From the NCBI GenBank assembly GCA_017940955.1, contig JAGAXP010000138.1, forward strand, positions 1-19,175: a stretch of DNA of 19,175 nucleotides, read 5' to 3'. A program made the position numbers and the translations under genes. Positions 7,659-15,364 of the stretch are shown piece after piece; within the stretch, counting starts at the first letter, position 1; the number at the start of each line of letters is the position of its first letter. The notes under the pieces are model-generated. The model was not told the origin of the DNA and made no database searches. It saw only the letters and a program-made list of their open reading frames with translations. Source of the stretch: Oribacterium sp. GTDB lineage: Bacteria; Bacillota_A; Clostridia; Lachnospirales; Lachnospiraceae.

Positions 7659-7694
7659 TTCGGGAGCAACCGAGTCGAAAGGAACCGAGTAAAA
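7659..7694 (+). promoter_or_regulatory. Operator-like repeat 2 overlapping the ATPase ribosome binding site
   Basis: This second 36-base unit carries TCGG-N6-CCGA (7660-7673) and a degenerate TCGA-N6-CCGA (7675-7688). Its second spacer contains AAGGAA, which is the ribosome binding site for the ATG at 7694. A protein bound here could block transcription. In RNA the two small inverted repeats could also control access to the ribosome binding site. Confidence 0.6.
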
Positions 7695-9073
7695 TGAATT
7701 TCTATGGAAGAACACAGCAGTTAGATAAACTACATAAAGAAATGTCTTCTGATGACATGAGGATGACACTCATATATGGAAGGCGAAGAGTGGGAAAGAG
7801 CGAGCTTGTAAAACAGGCGATTAAATACTCAGGTATTAAAAGTATTTACTACGAGTGCAAGCAGGTGACAGAAGCAAGTAATGTGCAGAGTATTTGTGAG
7901 GTGATTTCGGAAGAACAAGGATTACCCAAATTGGGATATACATCATTTGATGAATTGATGGACTACGTTTTTAACCTTGCAAGGGAAGAAAAAATTGTAT
8001 TCGTATTGGATGAGTATCCTTACCTCAGGGAAAACATAAAAGGACTTGATAGTATACTTCAGTCGCTTGTGGATAAATATCGGGAAACATCAAGGCTAAA
8101 GCTTATAATTCTCGGTTCCTATGTAGACATAATGAAGTCTCTTTTGGAGCACTCTAATCCCTTGTTCGGCAGAATAGATCTGGTCATAGATCTTAAACAG
8201 ATGGATTATTATGAATCATCGTTGTTCTACCCAAACATGTCTTTAGAAGACAAGGTCAGAATATACTCAGTATTCGGAGGGATTCCATACTTCAATAGAC
8301 TTGTTGATGATAAGAAAACCGTGAAGGAAAACATCATAGACCTAATCGCATCACCGGGAGCACGTTTGGAAAATGAGGTTTCCATGTATCTAAACGCAGA
8401 GATTTCAAAAATAGTCAATGCAAATGAAGTGTTCGCAGCACTTGCCAGAGGGTTCTCAAAGTACAGCGATATTCTTTCTCAGTCTCATGTATCAAGTGGA
8501 CCTACGCTGGTAGATGTTCTTGAGAAACTTATGAAGATGGAAGTGGTCGAAAAGAAAGCTCCTATCAACGATGAAGAAAACAAGAAAAAAGCGGGATATT
8601 ATATTTGTGACAACCTATCGCTTTTCTATTTCAGGTATATTTTCAAGCATTTGTCTCAGCTTAAGATCATGGATCCGGATGTTTTTTATGACAAATACAT
8701 TGATAAGGATTTTGAGGAAAAGTATGTGCCACACAAGTTTGAAGAAATCTGCAGACAGTATCTTATAAGACAGAACAGACTTGGAAATATCGAACCTGTT
8801 ATCGAGAAAATTGGAAAGTATTATTATGATGATCCAAAGACACGCACTAACGGGGAATTTGATGTCGTTACACAGGATGAGATCGGGTATGTTTTTTATG
8901 AAGTGAAATTCAGGAAAAGGAAGATATCTAAAGAAGTCATAGATGAAGAGATCAGCCAGATTAAGAGCACTGACCTTAATTGCTATAAATATGTATTCTT
9001 TTCAAGGGCAGGATTTGCCGCAGAAGAGACCGATGAGATAAAACATATAGAACTTGAACAGTTGTATAAGTAG
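7694..9073 (+). CDS. AAA ATPase with C-terminal DUF234 nuclease-like domain
   Basis: A 459-residue member of the archaeal-type ATPase family common in Firmicutes and archaea. Walker A is GRRRVGKS (29-36) and Walker B is FVLDEYPY (103-110). A sensor-like strand LIILGSYVDIM follows. A winged-helix-like section sits around EVFAALARGFSKYSDILSQS. The C-terminal part holds EFDVV with Asp390 and YEVK with Glu403 and Lys405, spaced as in PD-(D/E)xK nuclease folds. Members usually occur as stand-alone genes of unknown function, often in mobile DNA. AAAGGA at 7678-7683 supports the ATG. The gene has its own promoter and paired operator-like repeats and ends at a strong terminator. A defence or toxin-like role is possible but unproven. 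Confidence 0.88.
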   Translation: MNFYGRTQQLDKLHKEMSSDDMRMTLIYGRRRVGKSELVKQAIKYSGIKSIYYECKQVTEASNVQSICEVISEEQGLPKLGYTSFDELMDYVFNLAREEKIVFVLDEYPYLRENIKGLDSILQSLVDKYRETSRLKLIILGSYVDIMKSLLEHSNPLFGRIDLVIDLKQMDYYESSLFYPNMSLEDKVRIYSVFGGIPYFNRLVDDKKTVKENIIDLIASPGARLENEVSMYLNAEISKIVNANEVFAALARGFSKYSDILSQSHVSSGPTLVDVLEKLMKMEVVEKKAPINDEENKKKAGYYICDNLSLFYFRYIFKHLSQLKIMDPDVFYDKYIDKDFEEKYVPHKFEEICRQYLIRQNRLGNIEPVIEKIGKYYYDDPKTRTNGEFDVVTQDEIGYVFYEVKFRKRKISKEVIDEEISQIKSTDLNCYKYVFFSRAGFAAEETDEIKHIELEQLYK

Positions 9074-9111
9074 TATCGTAATCGTACTTGGACACCGCCA
9101 GTGCTTCATAA

Positions 9112-9160
9112 AAAAATCATCTGTATCCATTAATACGGATACGGATGATTTTTGTTTTTT
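9112..9160. terminator. Bidirectional terminator between convergent genes
   Basis: Bases 9112-9128 pair with 9137-9153 along 17 positions with one G-T wobble, around an eight-base loop. The plus strand ends in TTTTTGTTTTTT. The minus-strand copy ends in a T run complementary to the A run at 9110-9116. It serves both the ATPase and the convergent 9170-9490 gene. Confidence 0.92.
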
Positions 9161-9169
9161 GAGAATTCA

Positions 9170-9490
9170 TTATCCAAGTTTTCTAACAGGATTGACTTCC
9201 TGAACAGCTACTGTTGAACGCTTTCTACGCATGGCCTCTCTCATTTTTGCTTGGGTTTCGGCTACGTGATCAAAGACAGCGTCAAATAGTTCGTCGCTTT
9301 TACCTGGATCAATTTTTCCCTTCTGTTCCTGTGCCATAAGGATCTTATAATACTGTTCAAGTAATCCGTCACATGACTGTGCGATCTCTGATGATAACTC
9401 GAAAATCGTTGTCTTTGATGACACCTGAACGCTGCATGTAGACTTACCCTGCTCATCGCTTTTTTTGTTATCTACCGTTACAGATACCAT
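9170..9490 (-). CDS. Small unrecognised element protein
   Basis: A 106-residue soluble protein. The ATG at 9490 is preceded by GGGGAGG with good spacing. The N-terminal 35 residues look like short strands (MVSVTVDNKK, STCSVQVSS). The rest is helical and charged (LLEQYYKILMAQEQKGK, then VAETQAKMREAMRRKRS). I recognise no family and see no membrane segment. The strand-then-helix layout could suit a small DNA-binding or partition-accessory protein, but this is a guess. An element-type motif with both boxes lies upstream, so it belongs to the element gene set rather than to the ATPase cargo, with which it only shares a terminator. Confidence 0.7.
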   Translation of the reverse strand: MVSVTVDNKKSDEQGKSTCSVQVSSKTTIFELSSEIAQSCDGLLEQYYKILMAQEQKGKIDPGKSDELFDAVFDHVAETQAKMREAMRRKRSTVAVQEVNPVRKLG

Positions 9491-9555
9491 AAAACCTCCC
9501 CATTACCTATGCAAAAGTGCATTTATAAGTATATTGCACGTACCACTCTTTATAT

Positions 9556-9586
9556 TAATTATGATAGCTTTTCTTTTTCTATCAGT
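9556..9586 (-). promoter_or_regulatory. Element-type promoter of the 9170-9490 gene
   Basis: Read on the minus strand, ACTGAT (9586-9581) is followed after exactly 17 bases by CATAAT (9563-9558) within TCATAATTA. The ATG at 9490 lies about 65 bases downstream of the motif, the longest leader in the set. Confidence 0.5.
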
Positions 9587-9714
9587 ATATTTCAAAAAAT
9601 TAAAATGTATACAAAGGTTTGTGAAACACAAGTGGAATTATAAATTGGCTCTGTCCTTATTGCAATGATTTTAAACTAATTTCATCAAAGTTAACAATTA
9701 ATTCTTATAATGTC

Positions 9715-9744
9715 TCTTATTTCAAATAACGCCGACCATAATTA
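9715..9744 (+). promoter_or_regulatory. Element-type promoter of the CHC2 gene
   Basis: CCATAATTA at 9736-9744 ends 36 bases before the ATG at 9781. TCTTAT (9715-9720) lies 16 bases upstream of CATAAT, one base closer than in the best copies. A consensus-like TATAAT at 9706-9711 is also present but has no -35 partner. Confidence 0.5.
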
Positions 9745-9780
9745 ATGTGAATAAATTACATAAGGAAGGAGGAGTAAATT

Positions 9781-10494
9781 ATGCATCTTGACATAAAAAG
9801 ATTGATGCAGGATGCCGATGCAAGGATAGTTGCATTCCATATCGGGATGAAGCTTTTTGCTAACGGCAGACCTGTGGAAAGTCTTGACATAAGTTCCCTG
9901 TCATACGAAGCAATGGACAGCACGTACTGGACGTATTGTCCGTTTCACGAGAGAGTTCAGGGAAAGAAAGACCATCACCCGTCTAACTGTGTGTTACATC
10001 CGAAAAACATAATGTGTTTTGCCGGATGTGGATCTCACAATATCATAGAGATGGTATGTGAATTCTGCAAAGTACCTAAAGGACGCGGGTATGAAATTAT
10101 TGCGGAAGCAATGGGCGGAGTGCAGCTTTATCTTCTTGACGGAAAGGCTCCGGATTATCCGAAGCTTACATTGAAACCAGAAGAGCAAAGAGCACTTATG
10201 CTTTCGCCTTCAAATGGCACACCCTTACATCTATCCATGTACGAGCTATACTCCCGCTCAAAGAGAGATTATTACTCTTTGATAGAAGACAGGGCGAAAG
10301 AAATGCTGGATGAATATCAGAAACTTCTTGCATACTATGGCTCGATGGACGCCCCGAGAGCTTCCATGATCTATGATCTTATGGGGCCGCAATACTTTGA
10401 CGGGGGTATTTACGAAGAGTTGGAAAAAGAACTGAAGGAGCGTATTAAAATATGCTCGAATATAGTTCAGTTCTTTAACAAGAAAACTGCATAA
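9781..10494 (+). CDS. CHC2 zinc-finger (primase-like) protein
   Basis: A 237-residue protein. AAGGAGGAG just upstream of the ATG gives a strong start. Residues 53-96 resemble the zinc-binding domain of DnaG-type primases: CPFH (53-56) followed by CFAGCG (79-84), then GSHNIIEMV as in the usual FGCGxxGDxIxFV segment. Two features are odd. The second pair has three residues between cysteines (CFAGC) rather than two, and a further CEFC (93-96) could supply extra ligands. No TOPRIM or polymerase domain is present, so the protein alone is unlikely to prime DNA. It may recognise single-stranded DNA and recruit a primase made elsewhere. The C-terminal half is helical and unrecognised. It lies upstream of the RecG-like helicase, consistent with a replication or transfer role. 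Confidence 0.8.
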   Translation: MHLDIKRLMQDADARIVAFHIGMKLFANGRPVESLDISSLSYEAMDSTYWTYCPFHERVQGKKDHHPSNCVLHPKNIMCFAGCGSHNIIEMVCEFCKVPKGRGYEIIAEAMGGVQLYLLDGKAPDYPKLTLKPEEQRALMLSPSNGTPLHLSMYELYSRSKRDYYSLIEDRAKEMLDEYQKLLAYYGSMDAPRASMIYDLMGPQYFDGGIYEELEKELKERIKICSNIVQFFNKKTA

Positions 10495-10501
10495 TGAATA
10501 T

Positions 10502-10543
10502 GACCGGACAGGCTGATCATCATAGCCTGGACCGGTCTTTTTT
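10502..10543 (+). terminator. Rho-independent terminator after the CHC2 gene
   Basis: GACCGG and CAGGCT (10502-10514) pair with AGCCTG and CCGGTC (10524-10537) with a small internal bulge and a nine-base loop, followed by TTTTTT. It starts seven bases after the CHC2 stop codon. Confidence 0.92.
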
Positions 10544-10627
10544 ACAAAGACACTATATTGCGTCACGAACATAGTTTGTGTTTTAATAAAGAGTAAGCAA
10601 ATCAACTTGGATACGGAAAAAAACAAG

Positions 10628-10861
10628 ATGAAAGACTATAAGAAAAAACAAGCAAAACGATTCAAAAACAAATCACAGAATACATTTATTACATTAGACC
10701 AGTCAGGAAAAAGACAGGATATAATCACAGGTATTCAGCAGGTCAACCGACTTCTTAATTTCCATTCTGTTCACAACAATCTTACTCCGTCAGAAGTAAG
10801 GGATAACTCCGGTCAGCTGAGAACACTCTACTCAAAACTCTGGGAGCTGGACGGAAACTAA
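10628..10861 (+). CDS. Small basic protein, function unknown
   Basis: A 77-residue protein from the ATG at 10628; a TTG at 10607 would add seven residues. Neither start has a strong ribosome binding site, only a weak GGA at about ten bases from the ATG. The N-terminal 18 residues are lysine-rich (MKDYKKKQAKRFKNKSQN), and the rest is polar and helical with no known motif. The basic N-terminus suggests nucleic-acid binding. The gene sits between the CHC2 terminator and the promoter of the RecG-like helicase, and I see no clear element-type promoter before it. This is the least certain gene call among the element genes. Confidence 0.5.
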   Translation: MKDYKKKQAKRFKNKSQNTFITLDQSGKRQDIITGIQQVNRLLNFHSVHNNLTPSEVRDNSGQLRTLYSKLWELDGN

Positions 10862-10923
10862 GAATTCTACAGTCTACAGTTCTAAAAATCCTATCAGCAA
10901 CAAAAACTCCTTTTAAAAAGCTA

Positions 10924-10932
10924 CCATAATTA
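10924..10932 (+). promoter_or_regulatory. Element-type promoter motif before the RecG-like gene
   Basis: CCATAATTA lies 28 bases before the ATG at 10961, with AGGAGGGG between them. No ACTNAT box is found 16-18 bases upstream of CATAAT, so this copy rests on the -10-like part alone. Confidence 0.5.
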
Positions 10933-10960
10933 GTGTAGTAATAACAGGAGGGGACTCTTT

Positions 10961-13039
10961 ATGGCCAAAAAGACTTTTCCCTGGGAATTAACCAAGGCCC
11001 AGTTAAATACATTAGAAAAGAACCATATCACAAATAAATACCACTACCATAGACTTCTGCCACTTCATTACATGGATAATACCGTGGAGACCGGAGTTTC
11101 ACAGGAGCTTAATGGCTGCCATGTGACCATAATTGGAAGAATAATCGATGTAAAGACCGGCACAAGCAGTAAGGGAGCCGCATGGCTAAGATGCACGGTT
11201 ATTGATAAAAAGAACGGTTACCACGTTGGTGTTATGAACTTCTTTGCCACAAAGAGAGTAGAGAAGCTTTATTCCTATTGGATGACCTTGCAGTGTGATG
11301 TACTTATCGGCGGTGAGCTCTCTTATAATCCGCAATTCGGAGACAAGGGCTTTTCAATAGTATCACCTGATACATTCACAATGGATGTCGAGAAAAATAT
11401 GGTGGTAAAAACGGTCCTAAGCTCAATCAAAGGCATATCCGAAGAAAAGATGAGGGCATTCATTGAGGAAAAGCTGAAGGATCGTGAGGATGATACTCTC
11501 CCGGAAGAACTGTTATCAAGACTAAATCTCGATGAGATTAATGAGGCGGTGAGAAAGGCTCTTTTCCCTTCAACAATGAAAGAAGCTGTAGAAGGAAGGA
11601 AACGTCTTCTCTTCAATGACATCCTTAATTTTGCGGGAAGGATGGAACTGGAAAAGCGAGATACTCCATCAGGAGGAATCAAGATTACAAAGTGCGAGCT
11701 AACAGAGAAGATAATAGCATTTCTTCCGTATGAACTGACAAACGGACAGAGAAGTGCCTATGAATCAATAAAATATGAAATGATGCAGGGGAATTATGTC
11801 AATGCGCTTGTACAGGGTGATGTTGGATGCGGAAAGACCATAATCTCGTTCCTCGCAATGCTCCTTGCTGCGGAAAACGGCTTTCAGGCTGTTCTCCTCG
11901 CCCCTACAAAAATCCTTGCAAAACAGCACTATGATAAGCTTTGCAGTCTGATAGAAGGCACAGGAATGAGCGTTTCCCTTATCGTTTCAGACACTCTTAA
12001 TAAGAAGGGGTCCGAAACAGACGAGATGCTTAGAGATATAGCAAATGGTAACTGTAAACTGATAGTAGGAACCCATTCCATTATGTCTGACCGTCTAAGA
12101 TTTAAGCGGTTAGGACTTTCGATAGTGGACGAGGAACACCGTTTCGGTGTAGAACAGCGTGAAGCTGTTAAATCCATTGACTATATCGGTATGTCGGCTA
12201 CACCCATCCCAAGAACCCTTGCAACAGCAATATACGGTGATACTACAAAGATTTTCAGCGTGAAAGAAAAGCCTGGGAACAGAAAGGGTGTAAGAACGCT
12301 TTATGATAATGGCATACACCTGAAGAAATATATTCAGCAGATTCTGGATCTTCACCAACAGATATATGTTGTCTGCCCTATGATTGTAGACGGGAAGAAG
12401 GGATCAACCACAGAAGGTGTACTTTCCACGGAAAAGGCAACTAAAAAGCTTCAGGAAATGTTTCCTGATTACAGAGTAGAGGAGATGACCGGTGTTACTT
12501 CTAACGATGAGACCGATGCAATACTTAATGATTTCCATGATGGAAAGGTCGATATTCTTGTTTCGACAACCGTTATCGAAGTAGGTGTTGATGTCCCAAA
12601 CGCAACCCTTATACTCATAATGAATGCTGAAAGGTTCGGTTTGTCTCAGATGCATCAGCTTAGGGGCCGTGTCGGAAGAGGAGATAAACTTTCTTTCTGT
12701 GTGCTTGTATCAAAGGATACAGAAAACGAGAACATAAAGACACTTCTTGAAACGGATGACGGTTTTGAGATAGCAGAAAAGGATCTTAAGTTCCTGAGGA
12801 AATCCGGAGACCTCTTTGGTTCAGAACAGAGCGGACGAAACAAGTATATTGATGAGATTGTACTATACCCGAATCTCTATAAGGCTACCCAGAAAATAGC
12901 AGCAGAATTGCCTAGCGAAGTACTTTTAAAGCACATAGAGCGTTCTGAGGAATGTGAAATAAGGGGTAGGATGAGACCGATAACCATAGACATAGAGAAG
13001 AAACGTACGGCAGAAGATGCTGAGATTAAAACACCGTGA
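10961..13039 (+). CDS. RecG-like superfamily 2 DNA helicase
   Basis: A 692-residue protein, near the usual RecG length. An OB-fold wedge-like domain (about residues 50-135) precedes the helicase core. Walker A is GDVGCGKT (286-293), motif II is DEEH (390-393, where RecG usually has DEQH), then SATPIPRT. Motif VI is QLRGRVGRG (566-574), followed by the RecG-type C-terminal region around RKSGDLFGSEQSG. RecG remodels branched DNA and stalled forks by driving reversal. The AGGAGGGG site supports the start. Its own element-type promoter and its neighbours indicate a second, element-borne RecG-like enzyme rather than the housekeeping gene. It may process replication or transfer intermediates of the element; that role is inference. 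Confidence 0.9.
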   Translation: MAKKTFPWELTKAQLNTLEKNHITNKYHYHRLLPLHYMDNTVETGVSQELNGCHVTIIGRIIDVKTGTSSKGAAWLRCTVIDKKNGYHVGVMNFFATKRVEKLYSYWMTLQCDVLIGGELSYNPQFGDKGFSIVSPDTFTMDVEKNMVVKTVLSSIKGISEEKMRAFIEEKLKDREDDTLPEELLSRLNLDEINEAVRKALFPSTMKEAVEGRKRLLFNDILNFAGRMELEKRDTPSGGIKITKCELTEKIIAFLPYELTNGQRSAYESIKYEMMQGNYVNALVQGDVGCGKTIISFLAMLLAAENGFQAVLLAPTKILAKQHYDKLCSLIEGTGMSVSLIVSDTLNKKGSETDEMLRDIANGNCKLIVGTHSIMSDRLRFKRLGLSIVDEEHRFGVEQREAVKSIDYIGMSATPIPRTLATAIYGDTTKIFSVKEKPGNRKGVRTLYDNGIHLKKYIQQILDLHQQIYVVCPMIVDGKKGSTTEGVLSTEKATKKLQEMFPDYRVEEMTGVTSNDETDAILNDFHDGKVDILVSTTVIEVGVDVPNATLILIMNAERFGLSQMHQLRGRVGRGDKLSFCVLVSKDTENENIKTLLETDDGFEIAEKDLKFLRKSGDLFGSEQSGRNKYIDEIVLYPNLYKATQKIAAELPSEVLLKHIERSEECEIRGRMRPITIDIEKKRTAEDAEIKTP

Positions 13040-13041
13040 AT

Positions 13042-13086
13042 AAAAAAGGCTGTGAAAAATGAGATAATCATTCTTCACAGCTTTTC
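13042..13086. terminator. Bidirectional terminator between RecG-like and flavoprotein genes
   Basis: GCTGTGAA (13049-13056) pairs with TTCACAGC (13074-13081). After one mismatch an inner AATGA/TCATT stem extends it around a five-base loop. It is flanked by six A on the left and TTTT on the right, so it can act on both convergent genes. Confidence 0.9.
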
Positions 13087-13126
13087 TTATATTTCTGGAA
13101 ATTCAGTTTATGTGGGGAAAATCAGA

Positions 13127-15229
13127 TTACCCTTCCAGATTTCCGGCCATACCGCGTTCAGTTGCGGTTTTCATGGTTTCCTTGCCGGTTTCAGTAAGTT
13201 CGGTTGTATCTTCTGTGACGGTGTAACCTGCATTTTCAGCAGCCGCAGCGCCGGCAAGTCTTCCGGATGTAAGAGAGAAGCCAAGACCAACACCTTCAAC
13301 ATTCTGATATGCTGCGATTGAGATGCCGGATACGTTGTTACCGGTTGCATAGAGGTTCTTTATGGTCTTATTCTGTTCATTAAGAACATTGAGGTTCTCA
13401 TCTGTGTTAACACCACCTAATGCACCAAGGATGCCTGAATGACCCTTTGTTACATAGTAAGGACCTTCAGATACGGTATAGACGAGAGCCTCTTTATCTT
13501 TGTAGAATTCTGTATCTTCACCTGTTTCAACCGCTGTATTGTACTTTGCTATGGTTGCTTCAAGATCACTTGGATCGCAGCCAATAAACGCTGCAGCGTC
13601 AGCTATTGTATCAAATACTCCGCCTTCTCCTGCTTCTGTAAGAAGTTCAAAACCTGTAGTCCAGTCTTCTTTTGAGATAGGAGCATGGTAAATAGTAGGA
13701 TCTCCATTCTCATCAATGATGCCGTAACGATCCCAGTAATGAACCCATGTGCCTGTGTTTTCCTGAGATTCGTCTGTCCAACGGTCAACAGTAGTCTGGT
13801 CAACGATTGTATAAACAACTCCTCCTTGTGCAGCTACTGCAGAGGAGAATTCAACAGTATCCTTAAGAAGATCTTCATCCATGAAACGCTTGCCACGACC
13901 ATTTACCCAGAGGATCGGACTGTTTAATGTCAGCTGAGAAACAATCTCATCACCTGCATTAAGTGTTACAACACCGTGGTTCATAGTAAGGAGCTCGCCC
14001 TTAGCAGCACCGATATCCCACATCATCTCAAGTCCGGGAAGTTTTGATCCGGCCAATACCATAGAATTATTGTAAAGCTCTTCGCCGAGGGTTTCCTTCA
14101 TCAGTTCCGGATTATTGGCGAATGATCCGGTAGACATGATAACGGACTTTGCGTTAACAATCAGTGTACCGCCATCACTTGTTGTACACTTTGCACCTGT
14201 TACAGCACCCTCACCATCTACTATAAGCTCAGTTGCTGTTGTGCCGTAACGGATCTCAACGCCGCTTCTTTCAAGGGATTCACCAATATATTTGAATGGA
14301 TCAGCATTGTTCCATCTGTGGTAAACAACTTCCTGGTCAAGATGAGCAATCTGCTGTGCCTGCTTTGAAAGGAAGAATCCAACACCATGATTCAGCATAT
14401 AGCTGACTGTATTCTTTGCCTCTGAAACAAAACGGCTGATGAGAGCTCCATTGCCAAGATAGTCGGTACTCTGCATGAGGTGGTTGAACCAGTATTCTTC
14501 ATCTGTTTCCTCACCGTTTTCACCATATCGGTCTTTCTGTTCAACAGATCCAACTGCAAACATACCCTGTGCAGCATTACCCATGCCTCCAAGGGTTTCT
14601 GTAGCTTCAACACCCAATACATGAGCACCGGATTCAGCAGCCTTTAATGCAGCCATAGAACCTGAAGCACCCATTCCGATTACAAGTACATCTGTATCAA
14701 CAGTTTCTGTTTCACCGGATTCAGTTTTTTTAGCTAATGAATCTACATTAAATCCGGCTTCAGACATTGCACTCTTTACTGCCTCAGAAACAGCATTACG
14801 TGTCATTGTGGCGCCGGACACAACATCAATATCATATGTCTGACCATCAACAACTTCCTTTGCAAGTTCGTCTGCAGCTGTCTTTCCGTAACCATCTGTC
14901 TGTGTTGAAGCATCAATATCAACATTTGTGATTTTTCCGCCTTCGACAGTAATGGTTACAGGTACTTCACCGTTGCTGAAACCCGTGCCTACAGCACTGT
15001 AGGTTCCATCCGTGATTTCGGTTGATGATGCGGAAGTTCCTTCAGATGCTTGAACCTCTGTTGATACCTCAGAAGCTGCTTCGGACGTAGCCTGTCCTGT
15101 GGCTGTTGTAGTAGTTTCAGTGTTTACAGGAGGTGTAGAAGTTGCTGAGCATGCGGAAAGCGAACTGCACGCAAGTGACAAAGCAACTAATCCTCCAAGA
15201 CTTTGGAGTTTCCAATTATTCTTTCTCAT
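13127..15229 (-). CDS. Secreted lipoprotein flavin reductase (FMN-binding plus FAD-binding domains)
   Basis: A 700-residue exported protein. The signal peptide ends in the lipobox LSAC, so Cys27 would be lipidated. A Ser/Thr-rich linker (28-70) leads to an FMN-binding domain whose DVVSGAT (135-141) is the flavinylation site for ApbE-type transferases, with FMN expected on Thr141. A fumarate-reductase/succinate-dehydrogenase-type FAD domain follows, with GMGASG (185-190), RFMDED (448-453) and a C-terminal LYATGNNVSG. This layout is known from extracellular respiratory reductases such as fumarate and urocanate reductases. The substrate is unclear: the HHTMGG and ANRLGGN signatures that bind fumarate in Shewanella Fcc3 are replaced here by LGALGG and AAYQNVEG. 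GAGGG at 15242-15238 supports the start. The gene is divergent from an AraC regulator. Confidence 0.9.
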   Translation of the reverse strand: MRKNNWKLQSLGGLVALSLACSSLSACSATSTPPVNTETTTTATGQATSEAASEVSTEVQASEGTSASSTEITDGTYSAVGTGFSNGEVPVTITVEGGKITNVDIDASTQTDGYGKTAADELAKEVVDGQTYDIDVVSGATMTRNAVSEAVKSAMSEAGFNVDSLAKKTESGETETVDTDVLVIGMGASGSMAALKAAESGAHVLGVEATETLGGMGNAAQGMFAVGSVEQKDRYGENGEETDEEYWFNHLMQSTDYLGNGALISRFVSEAKNTVSYMLNHGVGFFLSKQAQQIAHLDQEVVYHRWNNADPFKYIGESLERSGVEIRYGTTATELIVDGEGAVTGAKCTTSDGGTLIVNAKSVIMSTGSFANNPELMKETLGEELYNNSMVLAGSKLPGLEMMWDIGAAKGELLTMNHGVVTLNAGDEIVSQLTLNSPILWVNGRGKRFMDEDLLKDTVEFSSAVAAQGGVVYTIVDQTTVDRWTDESQENTGTWVHYWDRYGIIDENGDPTIYHAPISKEDWTTGFELLTEAGEGGVFDTIADAAAFIGCDPSDLEATIAKYNTAVETGEDTEFYKDKEALVYTVSEGPYYVTKGHSGILGALGGVNTDENLNVLNEQNKTIKNLYATGNNVSGISIAAYQNVEGVGLGFSLTSGRLAGAAAAENAGYTVTEDTTELTETGKETMKTATERGMAGNLEG

Positions 15230-15308
15230 GTCTTTATCCCTCTCTGGAATGTTTAATTGATAAAACTAGCTTACTGGTTTGTGATTACTTTAACAATGTC
15301 CGTATCTT

Positions 15309-15328
15309 GTTTAAATTGTTCTTTAAAC
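15309..15328. promoter_or_regulatory. Palindromic operator candidate in the divergent region
   Basis: GTTTAAA (15309-15315) and TTTAAAC (15322-15328) form a perfect inverted repeat around six bases. The central TTGTTC (15316-15321) is also the -35 box of the AraC gene's promoter, so a bound protein would cover it. AraC proteins more often bind direct repeats, so another binder is possible. Confidence 0.45.
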
Positions 15329-15343
15329 TTAGCTTTTTATAAA
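15316..15343 (+). promoter_or_regulatory. Putative promoter of the AraC-family gene
   Basis: TTGTTC (15316-15321) and TATAAA (15338-15343) are separated by 16 bases, giving a start near 15350 and a short leader to the ATG at 15365. It differs from the element-type motif. Confidence 0.5.
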
Positions 15344-15364
15344 ATTTTGTGATAAGATAAGGGC

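Noticed and set aside
9465..9668. Plus-strand 67-residue hydrophobic open frame
   Set aside because: It overlaps the start and promoter of the better-supported 9170-9490 gene, has no ribosome binding site, and the product looks like translated AT-rich intergenic DNA.
11127..11135. CCATAATTG inside the RecG-like gene
   Set aside because: It matches the motif but is coding sequence with no gene start after it; kept as evidence that the short motif can occur by chance.
13052..13321. Plus-strand open frame opposite the flavin reductase end
   Set aside because: It starts inside the terminator hairpin and is antisense to a strongly supported gene.
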